The notes beneath the pieces are model-generated. The model did not search any database. It saw only the letters and a program-made list of their open reading frames with translations, and was not told the origin of the DNA. From Sapria himalayana (Eukaryota > Streptophyta > Magnoliopsida > Malpighiales > Rafflesiaceae): a DNA stretch of 64,000 nt. The translations under genes and the position numbers were made by a program. Positions 1-10,619 of this stretch are shown here, piece after piece; positions within the stretch are counted from its first letter, which is position 1, and every line of letters begins with the position of its first letter. The stretch covers positions 1 to 64,000 of the forward strand of contig JAREIK010010164.1 of NCBI GenBank assembly GCA_029783825.1, written 5' to 3'.

Positions 1-1173
1 CCCTAAATAATAATTAATAAATCTCATTTTTATTTGTTTTCATTATAATTTTAAAAATCATTTTTATTGTTAAGTTTTTTATTTATATATATATAATTTA
101 TTATAAAATAAATTGGGTTAAAAATATAATTTATAAAAATTGGTTTTCATCAAAAATAGATAAGCTTATAAAAAGAATAAAAATTTAAAAACAAATAATT
201 ATTATTAAGTAATATATTTTGCTTTGATTTTGAATCATTTTAGATTTTGATATTATATTTTAAGTAATATCAATCTTATTCATAATAGATTTTTAATTTA
301 TTTTTGATAATTATTAGAATATCTATGAATAAAATTGTTTATATTGATTTGATATTATATTATTATTATAATAATATTGTATTCACTTTTGAAAAATTTT
401 AAAAATTATTATATTTTCAAAGGTTTTAATCTTAAAAAATGAGAAAGAATCAAAAAAAATTTTTGTTATTTCTTTTTTAAATCAAACCTATAGACCATTA
501 AATGATTACTTACTTAAATTAGTAGCTCATAAAACCTGAAACACCTAAATACTTAAACCTTATAACAGCTGTATACTACTTAATAAATAATAATCTCATT
601 TTTATTTCTATTTATATTAATTTTAAATATTCATTTTAATTATTTATATTTTAATTTATAGAAAATTAATTACAAAATAAATTTCGAGTGAGAGATATAT
701 TTATATAATTTATTTTTAATCATAAAAAAATATAAGCTTATAAAAGATGGAAAAATTTAAAAATTAAATATTATTATTTAGTAATATATTTTTTATTTGA
801 TTTTGAATCATTTTTTGTTATGTAAATATATTTTAATTAATATTTATATTATTAATAATAGTTTATTAATTTAATTTTTGATCATTATTAAAATCTCTAT
901 TATTAAAATTATTTATATTGAATTTATAAGATATATAATTATTTAAGATTAATATAATTATACATGGTATTCACATTTCAAAAGATTTTAAAATAATTTT
1001 ATTTTAAAAGGTTATAACCTTTGAAAATCTAAAAAAAATCAAAAAAAAATTTTATTTTTATTATATAAATAAAACCTATATACCACTAAATGCCTAAAAA
1101 TATAAATTGCTAAACTCCTAAATGACAAAACCCCAAAATAATCGATCTATTAAACCAGTATACCATATATAAT
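1..1173 (+). repeat. AT-rich ~600-bp satellite, forward orientation (left edge)
   Basis: About two diverged monomers of the window-wide satellite, cut by the left edge. Monomer order in this orientation is: a CCCTAAATAATAAAT start; an ATTATAATTTTAAATATTC stretch; TTACAAAATAAATTATGAGTGAGACAAA-like; AAGCTTATAAAAAG-like; TGATCATTATTA; a palindromic core; and a CCTAAA-rich end. The palindromic core lies near 1,005-1,030. The telomere-like end lies near 1,065-1,165 and leads straight into the solo LTR. No gene is seen. Confidence 0.85.
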
Positions 1174-1734
1174 TGTTGGGCAATTATGCTTCCACGATAG
1201 TGAGATTGAGATACAGAAACACATAAACAACAAAAACAAGCAATATATATATCCCAATTCAGAACCATCCATGATAGAATCAAAAATGAGAATACACCGA
1301 AATAACATGGTTCGCTAGTCGCTCAGTACGACTAATTAAATCCAAATGAAAATGCTTATGCGTTATAGATTAAAGTAATAGAAATGTCTTACAGTATGTA
1401 GCCAACAGAATAGTCATGATAAATCAGAGAGAAGATATAGAGATGATGAACAGTTCCACGGGTCCAAAAATAGTAACCCGAAAATAAAATTACAAAACAT
1501 TTAATATTGAAATTTCTCTCGGTTTATTTAACCAGAGAGGGTCAGATAATGAGACTGGTCAGTCTCTACTCCAATTTCGACATACTTTCCGGTCAGCGAG
1601 ACCTCCATTATTGTGCTACCTACACATCCCCGGTCTCTTAATATTTCCTTTCGTGCATTTTTATGAAAATATTAAAAAAGAAAAAATATTTGGTTATACA
1701 AACAGATTATCAAAAAAAAATTAATTATACAACA
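1174..1734. mobile_element. Solo LTR of an LTR retrotransposon
   Basis: A 561-bp non-satellite insert begins TGTTGGGCAATTATG and ends TTATACAACA, so it has TG...CA ends with a short inverted repeat (TGTTG/CAACA). It is flanked by an identical 5-bp direct repeat ATAAT at 1,169-1,173 and 1,735-1,739. Satellite continues on both sides as in uninterrupted monomers (compare 14,195-14,230). No primer-binding site, polypurine tract or gag-pol sequence follows, so it is a solo LTR left by LTR-LTR recombination. The short terminal repeat and plant context fit Ty1/copia, but the superfamily is inference. Strand is undetermined. A TA-rich run near 1,241-1,252 could be a promoter element. Confidence 0.82.
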
Positions 1735-2752
1735 ATAATAAATCTTAAATCTCATTTTAATTTGTATTCATTATAATTTTAAATATTCATTTTAAATATT
1801 TATTAGTTTATTTTTTATATAAATATTAATTATAAAATAAATAATTAGTCTGACAAATATAATTTAATAATTTACTTTTAATAAACAAAATATAATATTA
1901 TAAAAAGAAGTAAAAATTTAAAAACAAAAAATTATTATTTAGTAATAAATTTTACATTGATTTGAATCATTTTATGTTTTATAATTATATTTTAATTTAT
2001 ATCTATCATATTAATAATAGTTTATTAATTTATTTTTTTATAATTGATATCATATATATCAATAAAATTATTTATAATTAGTTTATATTATATATAATTA
2101 TAATGATTATTATTACTAAATATTTTATTCACATTTTAAAAAAAATTTAAATTATTATATTTTCAAATGTTATAACCTTTGAAAATGTGAAAAAATAACA
2201 AAAATAATTTTTTTCTATTTCATTGTTTAAATAAATCCTATAAACCACTAAATGCCTAGATACTTAAATCAAAAACTCATAAATCTCTAAACCCTAAATA
2301 GATAATCATTTTAAACTGGTATACCCTAAATAATAAATATAAATCTCAATATTATTTTTTTCATTATAATTTTAAATATTGATTTTAATTATTTATTTAT
2401 TTATTTTTATATAATATTAATCAAAAAATAAATTATGAGTTAGACAAATATAATTTATATAAATTAATTTTTATCAAAAAAATATGGATAAACTTTTTAA
2501 AAGAAAAAAAATTTTCAAACAACAAATTATTATATAGTAATATATTTTGCTTTTCTTTTAAATCATTGTAGTTTTTGTAATTATATTTAAATTGATATCT
2601 ATCTTATTAATAATATTATTAATTTATTCTTTGATCATTATTAGAATATTTATCAATAAAATTATTTTATTGAATTTATATGATATATAAATATAATGAT
2701 TATTATGATTAAATATTGTATTTACATTTTAAAAAAAATTAAAAATTATTAT

Positions 2753-2780
2753 ATTTTCAAAGGTTATAACCTTTGAAAAT
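2753..2780. repeat. Satellite palindromic core (representative, 28 bp)
   Basis: A perfect 28-bp palindrome: ATTTTCAAAGGTTA followed by its exact reverse complement. Versions of this core occur once per monomer throughout the window and are the easiest monomer marker. It could form a hairpin or cruciform. A protein-binding role is possible but not shown. Confidence 0.9.
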
Positions 2781-3311
2781 ATCAAAAATAAAAAAATAAA
2801 TTTTTTGATATTTTTTGTAAATAATCCCTATAAACCAATAATGCATGCACAGTTAAATCAAAAACTCCTAATCCCCATGCCAAATATATAAACCATTAAA
2901 CTTCTATATACAACTTAATAATTAAAAAAATCTAATTTTTAATTCTATTTATTATAATTTTAAATATTAATTTTAATTATTTATTAGTTTATTTTTATAG
3001 AAATATTTATTACAAAATAAATTATGAGTGTGACAAATATAATTTAAAATATATATAAGATTATAAAAAGTAAAAATTTAAAAATTATTATCCAATAATA
3101 TATTTTACTTTTATTTTGAATCAATTTGGGATTTGTAAATATTTTTTATTTAATATCTAATTTTATTAATAGTTTATTAATTTAATTTTTGATCATTATT
3201 ATATTATCTATCAATAAAATTGTTTATATTGAATTTATATGATATATAAATATTAATATTATTATAACTAAATATTGTATTCACATTTCAAAAAATTCTA
3301 AATATTATTAT

Positions 3312-3339
3312 ATTTTCATAGGTTATAACCTATGAAAAT
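3312..3339. repeat. Palindromic core with matched arm changes
   Basis: A perfect 28-bp palindrome in which the usual CAAAGG/CCTTTG arms read CATAGG/CCTATG. The substitution is present in both arms, so pairing is kept. Other monomers (8,708; 59,816) carry the change in one arm only. Confidence 0.85.
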
Positions 3340-4140
3340 GATAACAAATTATCGAAATTTTTTTGGTTATTTTATTTTTTAAATAAAACCAATAAACCAC
3401 TAAAAGCCTAAAAACATAAATTACTAAATTCCTAAACGAAAAAACCTCTAAATACTTATTCCATTAAACTGGTATAGATTAAAAATAAATCATAAATCTC
3501 ATTTTAATTTTTATTCAATATATTTTAAATTTTTATTTTAATTTTTTATCAGTTTTTTTATAGAAATATTAATTACAAAATAAATTATTAGTGAGACAGA
3601 TTTAATTTAAAATAAAACAGTATCCCTAAATAATAAATAATAAATCTCATTTTTTTCATTATAATTTTAAATTTCGTTTTAATTATTTATTTGTTTATTT
3701 ATAATAAATATTAATTACAAAATAAATTGAGCTAGGCAAAATAATTTATATAAATTATTTTTCATCAAAAATAATAGATAAACTTTTTAAAAAAAAAAAT
3801 TTTAAAACAATAAATTATTATATAGTAATATATTTTGCTTTGCTTTTGAATTATTTTAGGTTTTGTAATTATATTTTAATTGATATCTATCTTATTAGTA
3901 ATAGATTATTAATTTATTTTTTGTTCATTATTAGAATATTTATCAATAAAATTGTTTATATTGAATTTACATGATATATAATTATAAAGATTATTATAAA
4001 TAAATATCATATCTATATTTGAAAATAATTTATAAATTATTATATTTTTAAAGGTTATCATCTTTGAAAATGAGATAAAATCACAAAAATAAATTTTTTG
4101 TTATTTTATTGTTTATATAAAATCTATAAACTACAAAATG

Positions 4141-4215
4141 CCTCAACGCTTAAATCATTAAACTCCTAAACCCTAAAACCCCAAAACCCTAAAATACTTA
4201 AACTTTAAACCATCT
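4141..4215 (+). repeat. Telomere-like (CCCTAAA-type) tract in a satellite monomer
   Basis: The end of each monomer is built from degenerate CCTAAA/CTTAAA units. This is one of the best examples: around 4,164-4,196 it reads CTCCTAAACCCTAAAACCCC and then AAAACCCTAAAA. The plant telomere unit is CCCTAAA/TTTAGGG. This is interstitial degenerate sequence, not a chromosome end. Confidence 0.7.
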
Positions 4216-5140
4216 TTAAAGGTTTATGTATTTATAAATAATATAAAATATCTATCAATAAATAATAATTTATTAATTCATTTTTTGATCATTATTATAT
4301 TTATAATTATATTTAGTTTATTAATATCTATCAATAAAATTGTTTATTTTTAATTTACATGATAAATAATTATTAAGTTTATTATAACTAAATATTATAT
4401 TCACATTTGAAAAAAATTTAAAAATAATTATATTTATAAAGGTTATAACCTTCAAAATTGAAAAAAAATTTGAAAAATAATTTTTTGTTATTTCATTTTT
4501 TGAATAAAACACATAAACTACTAAATGCCTAAACACTTAAATCGCTAAACTCCTAAACTCTTAAATACTTAAACCATTAAATTGGTATATCCTAAATAAT
4601 TAATCATAAATATCATTTTTATTTGTATTCATTATAATTTCAATATTCATTTTAATTATTTATTAGTTTATTTTTATAGAAATATTAATTGCAAAATAAA
4701 ATTATGAATGAGACAATATAATATAAATATTTATCTTCATCAAAAAAATTTATAACTTGTAAAAAGAATCAAAAATTTAAAATTAAAATATTATTTATAA
4801 TAAATTTTACTTTGATTTTGAATCGTTTAGGATTTGCAAATATATTTTAATTAATATGTATCTTATTAATTATAGTTTATTAAATATTTTATAATCAGTA
4901 TTATAATATAGATCAATAAAATTATTTATATTGAATTTACATGATATTTAATTTTTTTGATTATTATTAATTAAATTTTGTATTAACATTTGAAAAAAAA
5001 TTAAAAATTATAATATTTTCAATGGTTATAACCTTGAAAATGAGAAAAAATCATAAAAATTTTTTTTTGTTATTTAATTATTTAAATAAAACCTATAAAC
5101 CACAAAATACCTAAATACTTAAAATACTAAACTCCTAACC

Positions 5141-6418
5141 CTGATACTGCTACACCACACACACATAGCGACGAACCACAATACACATGTGCACATATTC
5201 TTGTCCATTTGGTGTAGCATTTAGAGTGGCCAGCAAGTCCAGGAAGCAGCCAGAAGTATGGGCCACCAGCTTGCAGAGGGCTCCACTAGAAGCCGGGATG
5301 ATAACATTCAGACAAATGACGAGACCGAGCAAAGTGTTCGGGAGTAAACCCAAGAGGAGATAGGAGTGGGTCCCACTAGCTGTATCAAACAACATAGAAG
5401 GCCACCCAATCGTCACCCAATAGGAGTAGCGAGTAATCCATGATTAATTGGAGAGCCGGCAAAATCCGAAGCATCACCAAGCAGGGCTAGTAAGGAATGG
5501 AATCCAGCCAAGCCACATGGGAGCGAAAGATTCAAACTTATAGTTTATGTTTGTAGTCTTATTTGTATTTTGGACTTTGTATGCACCATGTACTTGTAGA
5601 GATGGATCATTACATACTCACACACACAATCTTGTCTGTTCTTTATGTACCACGCAATGAGGGCAACTGGACCCATGAGTTTCTATAAGTGGGGCCCACT
5701 AATTCATTTTGTAAATACACATTAGGCGATGCTACACTTCCGGAGTAGAAGACCCATCTTTATAGCATTTTGTAATTTTACTTGTATTCTAGCTTGGTTG
5801 TACGCGTAGATAATTATACTATGAGATGGACCTCATCAAACATGAACACCGATGCATGCATATTTTTTGATATTTTGTCGGTGCAACATACAGCCACTTC
5901 TTAGAGCTCGAGGAGGAAGCATTCTAAACCAATATATACTCTTTTTTAGGATCATTGAAGCAAATGTGGAATTCAGAGGTGAGAATGAATTCACAAAGTG
6001 CCGTAGATATGGACTTGTGGATTTATGGGTATTTTTTACATGTATTCCATTGCATAGCAATGACATAGCAAACGCTTGATGCTGCATGTCACACACATGC
6101 ACAATCTTATATTTTCATAGTTTTAATATGGTGCATCATTTAGTTCCTCCAAAAGGCTTGGACAAATCCGAATGGAAAGACGCAATGCGCATAATGACTC
6201 AATGCCAACTCTGACGTCCGAGAATGCCATGTGATTTTAGTTGTATTCGTGCGCTTGGAATTATTAGGCATTATGTTTTTTTATGTATTTTATGCATAGA
6301 ATCATTAAGGTGCATAGGATTTGGTGGCTGCCTAAATTAGTCAGTCTTTTAGTCTCTTGTAAGTAGTGTGCCTAAATGATAAATATAGTGTGCATTTTCC
6401 AAAAAAAAACAAAAAAAA
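5141..6418 (+). mobile_element. Putative retroposed transcript 3' end with A-tract (block copy 1)
   Basis: This 1.26-kb segment of mixed base composition ends in CATTTTCC followed by nine A, C, eight A (6,401-6,418). The homologous copies have AATAAA on the corresponding strand a short distance upstream of the A-tract (complement of 25,451-25,456 and 52,045-52,050). Copy 1 has a decayed GATAAATATA there. A polyadenylation signal followed by a genomic A-tract is what a LINE 3' end or processed transcript leaves. No reverse transcriptase or other coding motif is recognisable, so the parent transcript is unknown. A target duplication cannot be assigned. Confidence 0.45.
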
Positions 6419-6498
6419 CCATAAACCCTAAACTTTAAATCCTAAACCTTAAACCATAAACTATAACTCTAATCCATAAACCCTAAATCCTAAATATC
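6419..6498 (+). repeat. Degenerate telomere-like repeats after the A-tract
   Basis: A run of ATAAACCCTAAAC, AATCCTAAACCTTAAACC and ATAAACCCTAAATCCTAAAT units directly follows the A-tract. The order (A-tract then CCCTAAA-like repeats) is conserved in block copies 2 and 3. Confidence 0.65.
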
Positions 6499-6619
6499 AT
6501 GTTTTGGAATTTTATAATCAAATGACTAAGTGTTAAATTTAAATTGAAATTCACAACTTTTAGGAATGTCACAGATTTATCTTTTTGTATATGTAACACA
6601 AAGTCATGACTCAAGGGGT

Positions 6620-6940
6620 TAGTTATGGATTAAGTCTCTTTCTTGCATTAGATTATTGTACCATTAGCAATGGTCATGATTGTATATTTTGTCTCTAGAA
6701 CACAAAATCATATCGATGAGACTATGCCATAACTTGTGTCTCTCTGTTGAACATATTGTTATGGCACTACGAATGTTCATGAATACATATTTAATCACTA
6801 TAACTGGGTCACAGTATTGGATATGACCATAGCTTGTGCATTTTATCTTTATATTGCAAAGTCATTGCACTAGGAATGATTGTAACTTTGGACATTCCTC
6901 AAGAGCAAAATTCATGACCCTAGAAATAGTTAAAGCTCGA
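6620..6940. repeat. Degenerate ~100-bp tandem repeat inside the block
   Basis: Related phrases recur at a spacing of about 100 bp: ATTAGCAATGGTCATGA (about 6,663), GCACTACGAATGTTCATGA (6,764) and GCACTAGGAATGATTG (6,867). Likewise ATGCCATAACTTGTG (about 6,724) recurs as ATGACCATAGCTTGTG (about 6,823). About three diverged units are present, with a partial one near 6,916. Read by eye; a self dot-plot would settle it. Confidence 0.45.
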
Positions 6941-7600
6941 GTACTACTCTTTATAACTTTCTATAACTACAATTCTTGGGATTGGAAATATCACTATGGC
7001 TTTTTCCTTTGATTTGTGACCTCAAGTGTCAATATGCAAGACTAATATTTTGAGCAATGATTAAAACCTTTTATACATTTGAATATGATTTATTTACACC
7101 TTTTTGGGTATTGTGAGCTTGTATACATAACTCATTTAATATAAAAAGAAAGAAATGATTCTTTTCATATCCATGAGGATATTAAAAAAAGGCTTAGACA
7201 TGCTAATAAAATAAATTTTTTGATTCTTGATTGAAAGAGAGCCCATACTTATTGCCCTGCTCAAACCGTGCTGGGGCTAGTTTGTTCTATTAGGCTACAA
7301 GGTGGTTATTTTTTTAGAGGTGAACTATGTTTTAAAAAATTGCTTCGAGTGTGTGCATGAGAGATATTTTATAAGAAATTACAATAATCAAAATAAATAG
7401 CATCCTCAACAACTAGCTATTTCAACACATAGGGTATAACTTTGGTTTAATCTGTTAGCGTACATGAGTCAAATTACCTTTGATAGCCCAGTGATTCAAC
7501 ATCAAATATGATGAGACATAATAGAGATAAAGTAAAAGCTAATATTATTTTGGTTAGAGCATTAGCAATCATTCTAGAGTTGAGAGAGGAACAAAATAAA

Positions 7601-9879
7601 TTATTTTAATTATTTATCAGTTTATTTTTATAGAAATATTAATTACAAAATAAATTATTAGTGAGACAGATCTAATTTAAATTAAACCGGCATATCCTAT
7701 AATAAAGAATAAATCTCATTTTTATTATTTTAATTTTAAATATTCAAATTTAATTATTTATTTGTTTATTTTATATACATATTAATTACAAAATAAATTA
7801 TGAGTTACACAAATATAATTTATAAAATTATTTTTCATCAAAATAATATAGATAAACTTTTTAAAAGAAAAAAAATTTCAAAAAAGAAATTATTATATAG
7901 TAAAATATTTTGCTTTGCTTCTGAATCATTTTATGTTTTATAATTATCTTATCAATGATATCTATCTTATTAATAATAGATTATTAATTTATTTTTTGAT
8001 CATTATTAGAATATTTATCAATAAAATAGTTTATATTGAATTTATATGATATATAAATATAATGATTATTATAACTAAATATTGAATTCACTTTTGAAAA
8101 AAATCTAAAATTATTATATTTTAAGGTTATACCCTTTGAAAATATCAAAAAATAAAAAAAATTTTTTGTTTTTTATTTTTTAAATAAAACCTATAACCAC
8201 TAAATGCATACACAATTAAATCAATAAACACCTAAACCCCGTAATACCTAAATACATAAACCATTAAACTACTATATAATACATAATAATTAATAAATCT
8301 AATTTTAATATCTATTTATTTTAGTTTTACATATTCATTTTAATTATTAATTAGTTTATTTTTATAGAAATATTTATTACAAAATAAATTATGACTGCAA
8401 CAAATATAATTTAAATAGTTTACTTTTAATGAAATATATATAGCCATATAAAAGAAGTACAAATTTAAAATTTAAATTATTATCTAGTCATATATTTTAC
8501 CTTAATTTTGAATCAAATTGGGTTTTGTAAATATTTTTTAATTAATTTCTATCTTTTTATTAATAGATTATTAATTTAATTTTTGATCATTATTATAATA
8601 TGTATTAATAAAATTATTTATATTGAATTTATATGATATATAATTATTAATATTATTATAACTAAAATATTATATTTACATTAAAAAAATTTTAAATATT
8701 ATTATATTTTCAAAGGTTATAACCTATGAAAATGAGAAAAAATTATAAATTTTTTTTATTATTTTATTGTTTAAATAAAACCTATAAACCACGAAATGCC
8801 TAAAAACATAAATTGCTAAATTTTCAAATGACAAAACATCTAAATAATTAAACCATATAACTGGTATACATTAATAATAAATCATAAATCTCATTTTAAT
8901 TTTTATTCAGTATAATTTTAAATTTTTATTTTAATTATTTATCCATTTATTTTTATAAAAATTAATTACAAAATAAATTATTAGTGAGATAGATATAATA
9001 AAAATTAAACAGGTATACCCTAAATAATAATTAATAAATCTTTTTTTTTCATTATAATTTTAAATATTCATTTTAATTATTTATTTGTTTTATTTATATA
9101 AATATTAATTACAAAATAAATTATGAGTTAGACAAATATAATACATATAAATTATTTTTAATAAAAAAATTATTGATAAACTTTTTAAAAGAAAAAAAAT
9201 TTCAAAACAAAAATTATTATATAGAAAAATATTCTTCTTTTCTTCTAAATTATTTTAGGTATTGTAATTATATTTTAATTGATATCTATCTTATTAATAG
9301 ATTATTAATTTATTTTTAGATCATTATTAGAATATCTATTAAAAAAATTGTTTTATTGAATTTATGATATATAATTATTATGATTATTATAACCAAATAT
9401 TGTATTCACATTTTAAAAAAATTTAAAAATTATTATAGTTTCAAAGGTTATATAACCTTTGAAAATATCAAAAAATAATAAAAATAAATTTTTTATTATT
9501 TTATTTTTTTAATAAAACCTATAAACCACTAAATCCATACACAGTTAAATTAGTAAACTCCTAAACTTCATAATGCCTAAATACATAAACCATTAAACTA
9601 CTATATACTACTTAATAATTAATAAATCTAATTTTTATTTTTATTTATTATAATTTTAAATATTCATTTTAATTATTTATTATTTTTTTTTATAGAAATA
9701 TTTATTACAAATTAAATTATGAGTGCGACATATATATTTTTAATTAATTTTTAATAAAAAAATATAAGCTTATAAGTGAAGTAAAAATTTAAAAATTAAA
9801 AATTATTATCCTATAATATATTTTTCTTTAATTTTGAATCAATTTGGGGTTTGTAAATATTTTTTAATTAATATCAATC
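7601..9879 (+). repeat. Satellite array, forward orientation
   Basis: About four monomers with palindromic cores near 8,117, 8,708 and 9,447. The last monomer is interrupted by hAT-1 and resumes at 13,348. A truncated junction at about 7,680-7,700 (AAATTAAACCGGCATATCC) matches junctions at 9,005-9,015, 24,120 and 50,705. No gene is seen. Confidence 0.85.
9872..9879. repeat. Left target-site duplication of hAT-1
   Basis: The 8-bp direct repeat TATCAATC immediately precedes the left terminal inverted repeat. It is identical to 13,340-13,347. Eight-bp duplications are typical of hAT insertion. Confidence 0.92.
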
Positions 9880-9900
9880 TAGAGGTGTCAAACGGGCCGG
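9880..9900 (+). repeat. hAT-1 left terminal inverted repeat
   Basis: Twenty-one bp starting TAGAGGTGTCAAACGG, matching the complement of 13,319-13,339 exactly. TAGAGGTG-type ends are common in plant hAT elements. Confidence 0.92.
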
Positions 9901-10074
9901 CCGGCCCGCCCGGCACGTTTTTAAACCGTGCCCGGGCCTATGCCGTGCCCGGTTAGGCACGAGCAGTGCCGTGCCCTGGCCTGCCGTGCCCCGGCACGGT
10001 ATCTTTCCGTGCCGGTTAGGTTTCACGTGGCAGCAGGCACACGTGGGCATGACCCGGGTCCTCCCGAAATAAGC

Positions 10075-10108
10075 CCGCGGGTCGGGTCGGAATGGACCCG
10101 ACCCGCGG
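10075..10108. other. GC-rich perfect hairpin in hAT-1 subterminal region
   Basis: A 14-bp perfect stem, CCGCGGGTCGGGTC at 10,075-10,088, pairs with its complement at 10,095-10,108 across a 6-nt loop. It lies between the CCGTGCC-rich subterminal repeats and the leader. It may act in transposase binding or leader folding; this is not shown. Confidence 0.75.
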
Positions 10109-10165
10109 TCCCACTCCCGACCCAATCCCAACGGAAAAAAAAATTTTCAAATCATATTAGATTTC

Positions 10166-10231
10166 AGCCGTTGGATTCGCCTCCAACGGCTAGGGGGCAG
10201 AATCCAACGGTCCTCGTGATTCTGCCCCCTA
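10166..10231. other. Two adjacent perfect hairpins upstream of the hAT-1 transposase
   Basis: The first hairpin pairs AGCCGTTGGA (10,166-10,175) with its complement (10,182-10,191). The second pairs TAGGGGGCAGAATC (10,191-10,204) with its complement (10,218-10,231). The two stems share base 10,191. CCAACGG also recurs in the second loop. Confidence 0.75.
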
Positions 10232-10323
10232 ATTATATATTAAAAAATCAAAAAAATATAAAAAAAATATCTTTTTTTATAAAAAATTATTATCTTTAAT
10301 CCATAAATTCTACCCCCCCTCCC

Positions 10324-10405
10324 TATAACATTTATGTTTTTCAAAAACATAAAACCTCTTAAAACTTTCTCTCTCTCACAAAAATCGTGCATCTCTCTCT
10401 CGGGC
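10324..10405 (+). promoter_or_regulatory. Possible transposase promoter: TATAA and pyrimidine patches
   Basis: TATAA at 10,324-10,328 is followed about 40-75 bp downstream by CT-rich runs (TTTCTCTCTCTC, ATCTCTCTCTC), a combination common at plant core promoters and leaders. It lies upstream of the transposase remnant on the same strand. Context-based inference only. Confidence 0.35.
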
Positions 10406-10619
10406 CTCGTGATTTTGCTTTCGGCTTGGATTATCGTGAAACTCGACTTGAGTTTTGAACATCACAGCTTCCTGCGGTGCACCTTGCACGTGACTGACCT
10501 CATTGCCTTTAGCTGGTAATTTATTTTTTTTTATTTACTTTCTCTCTCTAAAGCTTCTCTCTCTGGAAAACATAGGAAAAAATAAAAACATTAAAAATGA
10601 AAAATACACTGACACGTAT

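Larger units (their letters stand above)
1735..5140 (+). repeat. Satellite array, forward orientation, with truncated monomers
   Basis: Five to six monomers of the satellite. Palindromic cores lie at about 2,160, 2,753-2,780, 3,312-3,339, 4,055, 4,440 and 5,020. Spacings near 560-600 bp are regular. Irregular ones mark truncated junction monomers near 3,600-3,630 and 4,200-4,330, where two monomers are fused out of register. The same order of junctions occurs in reverse at 26,706-28,300 and 53,307-54,870. No gene is seen. Confidence 0.85.
5141..7600 (+). repeat. 2.46-kb non-satellite block, copy 1
   Basis: A less AT-rich block inside the satellite. It begins CTGATACTGCTACACCACAC and ends near GAGAGAGGAACAAAATAAAT, where satellite resumes. 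The same block occurs reversed at 24,250-26,705 and 50,833-53,306, and truncated at 42,711-42,941, always next to homologous satellite. Parts in order are: a 1.26-kb segment ending in an A-tract (5,141-6,418), telomere-like repeats (6,419-6,498), a degenerate ~100-bp tandem region (about 6,620-6,940), and unrecognised sequence to the end. I see no terminal inverted repeat or target duplication for the block as a whole. It carries no recognisable gene; the short ORFs are not convincing. Confidence 0.8.

Noticed and set aside
1735..5140. CRISPR-like regular repeats
   Set aside because: The repeat period is about 600 bp, with the whole unit repeated and no short unique spacers. This is tandem satellite DNA of a eukaryote.
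5836..6102. A ~90-codon ORF shared by the three block copies (also 25,734-26,009 and 52,334-52,546), containing STSPYLRHFVNS
   Set aside because: It is antisense to the inferred poly(A) strand and differs by frameshifts at both ends between copies. Similarity is explained by duplication of the DNA; no family is recognised.
6419..6498. A real telomere or chromosome end
   Set aside because: The CCCTAAA-like units are short, degenerate and internal, with satellite on both sides.
9874..10299. GC-rich ORFs of 85 and 123 codons on both strands
   Set aside because: They lie in the hAT-1 inverted repeat and subterminal repeats, one even starting in the flanking satellite. Pro/Arg/Gly composition reflects the CCGTGCC repeats.
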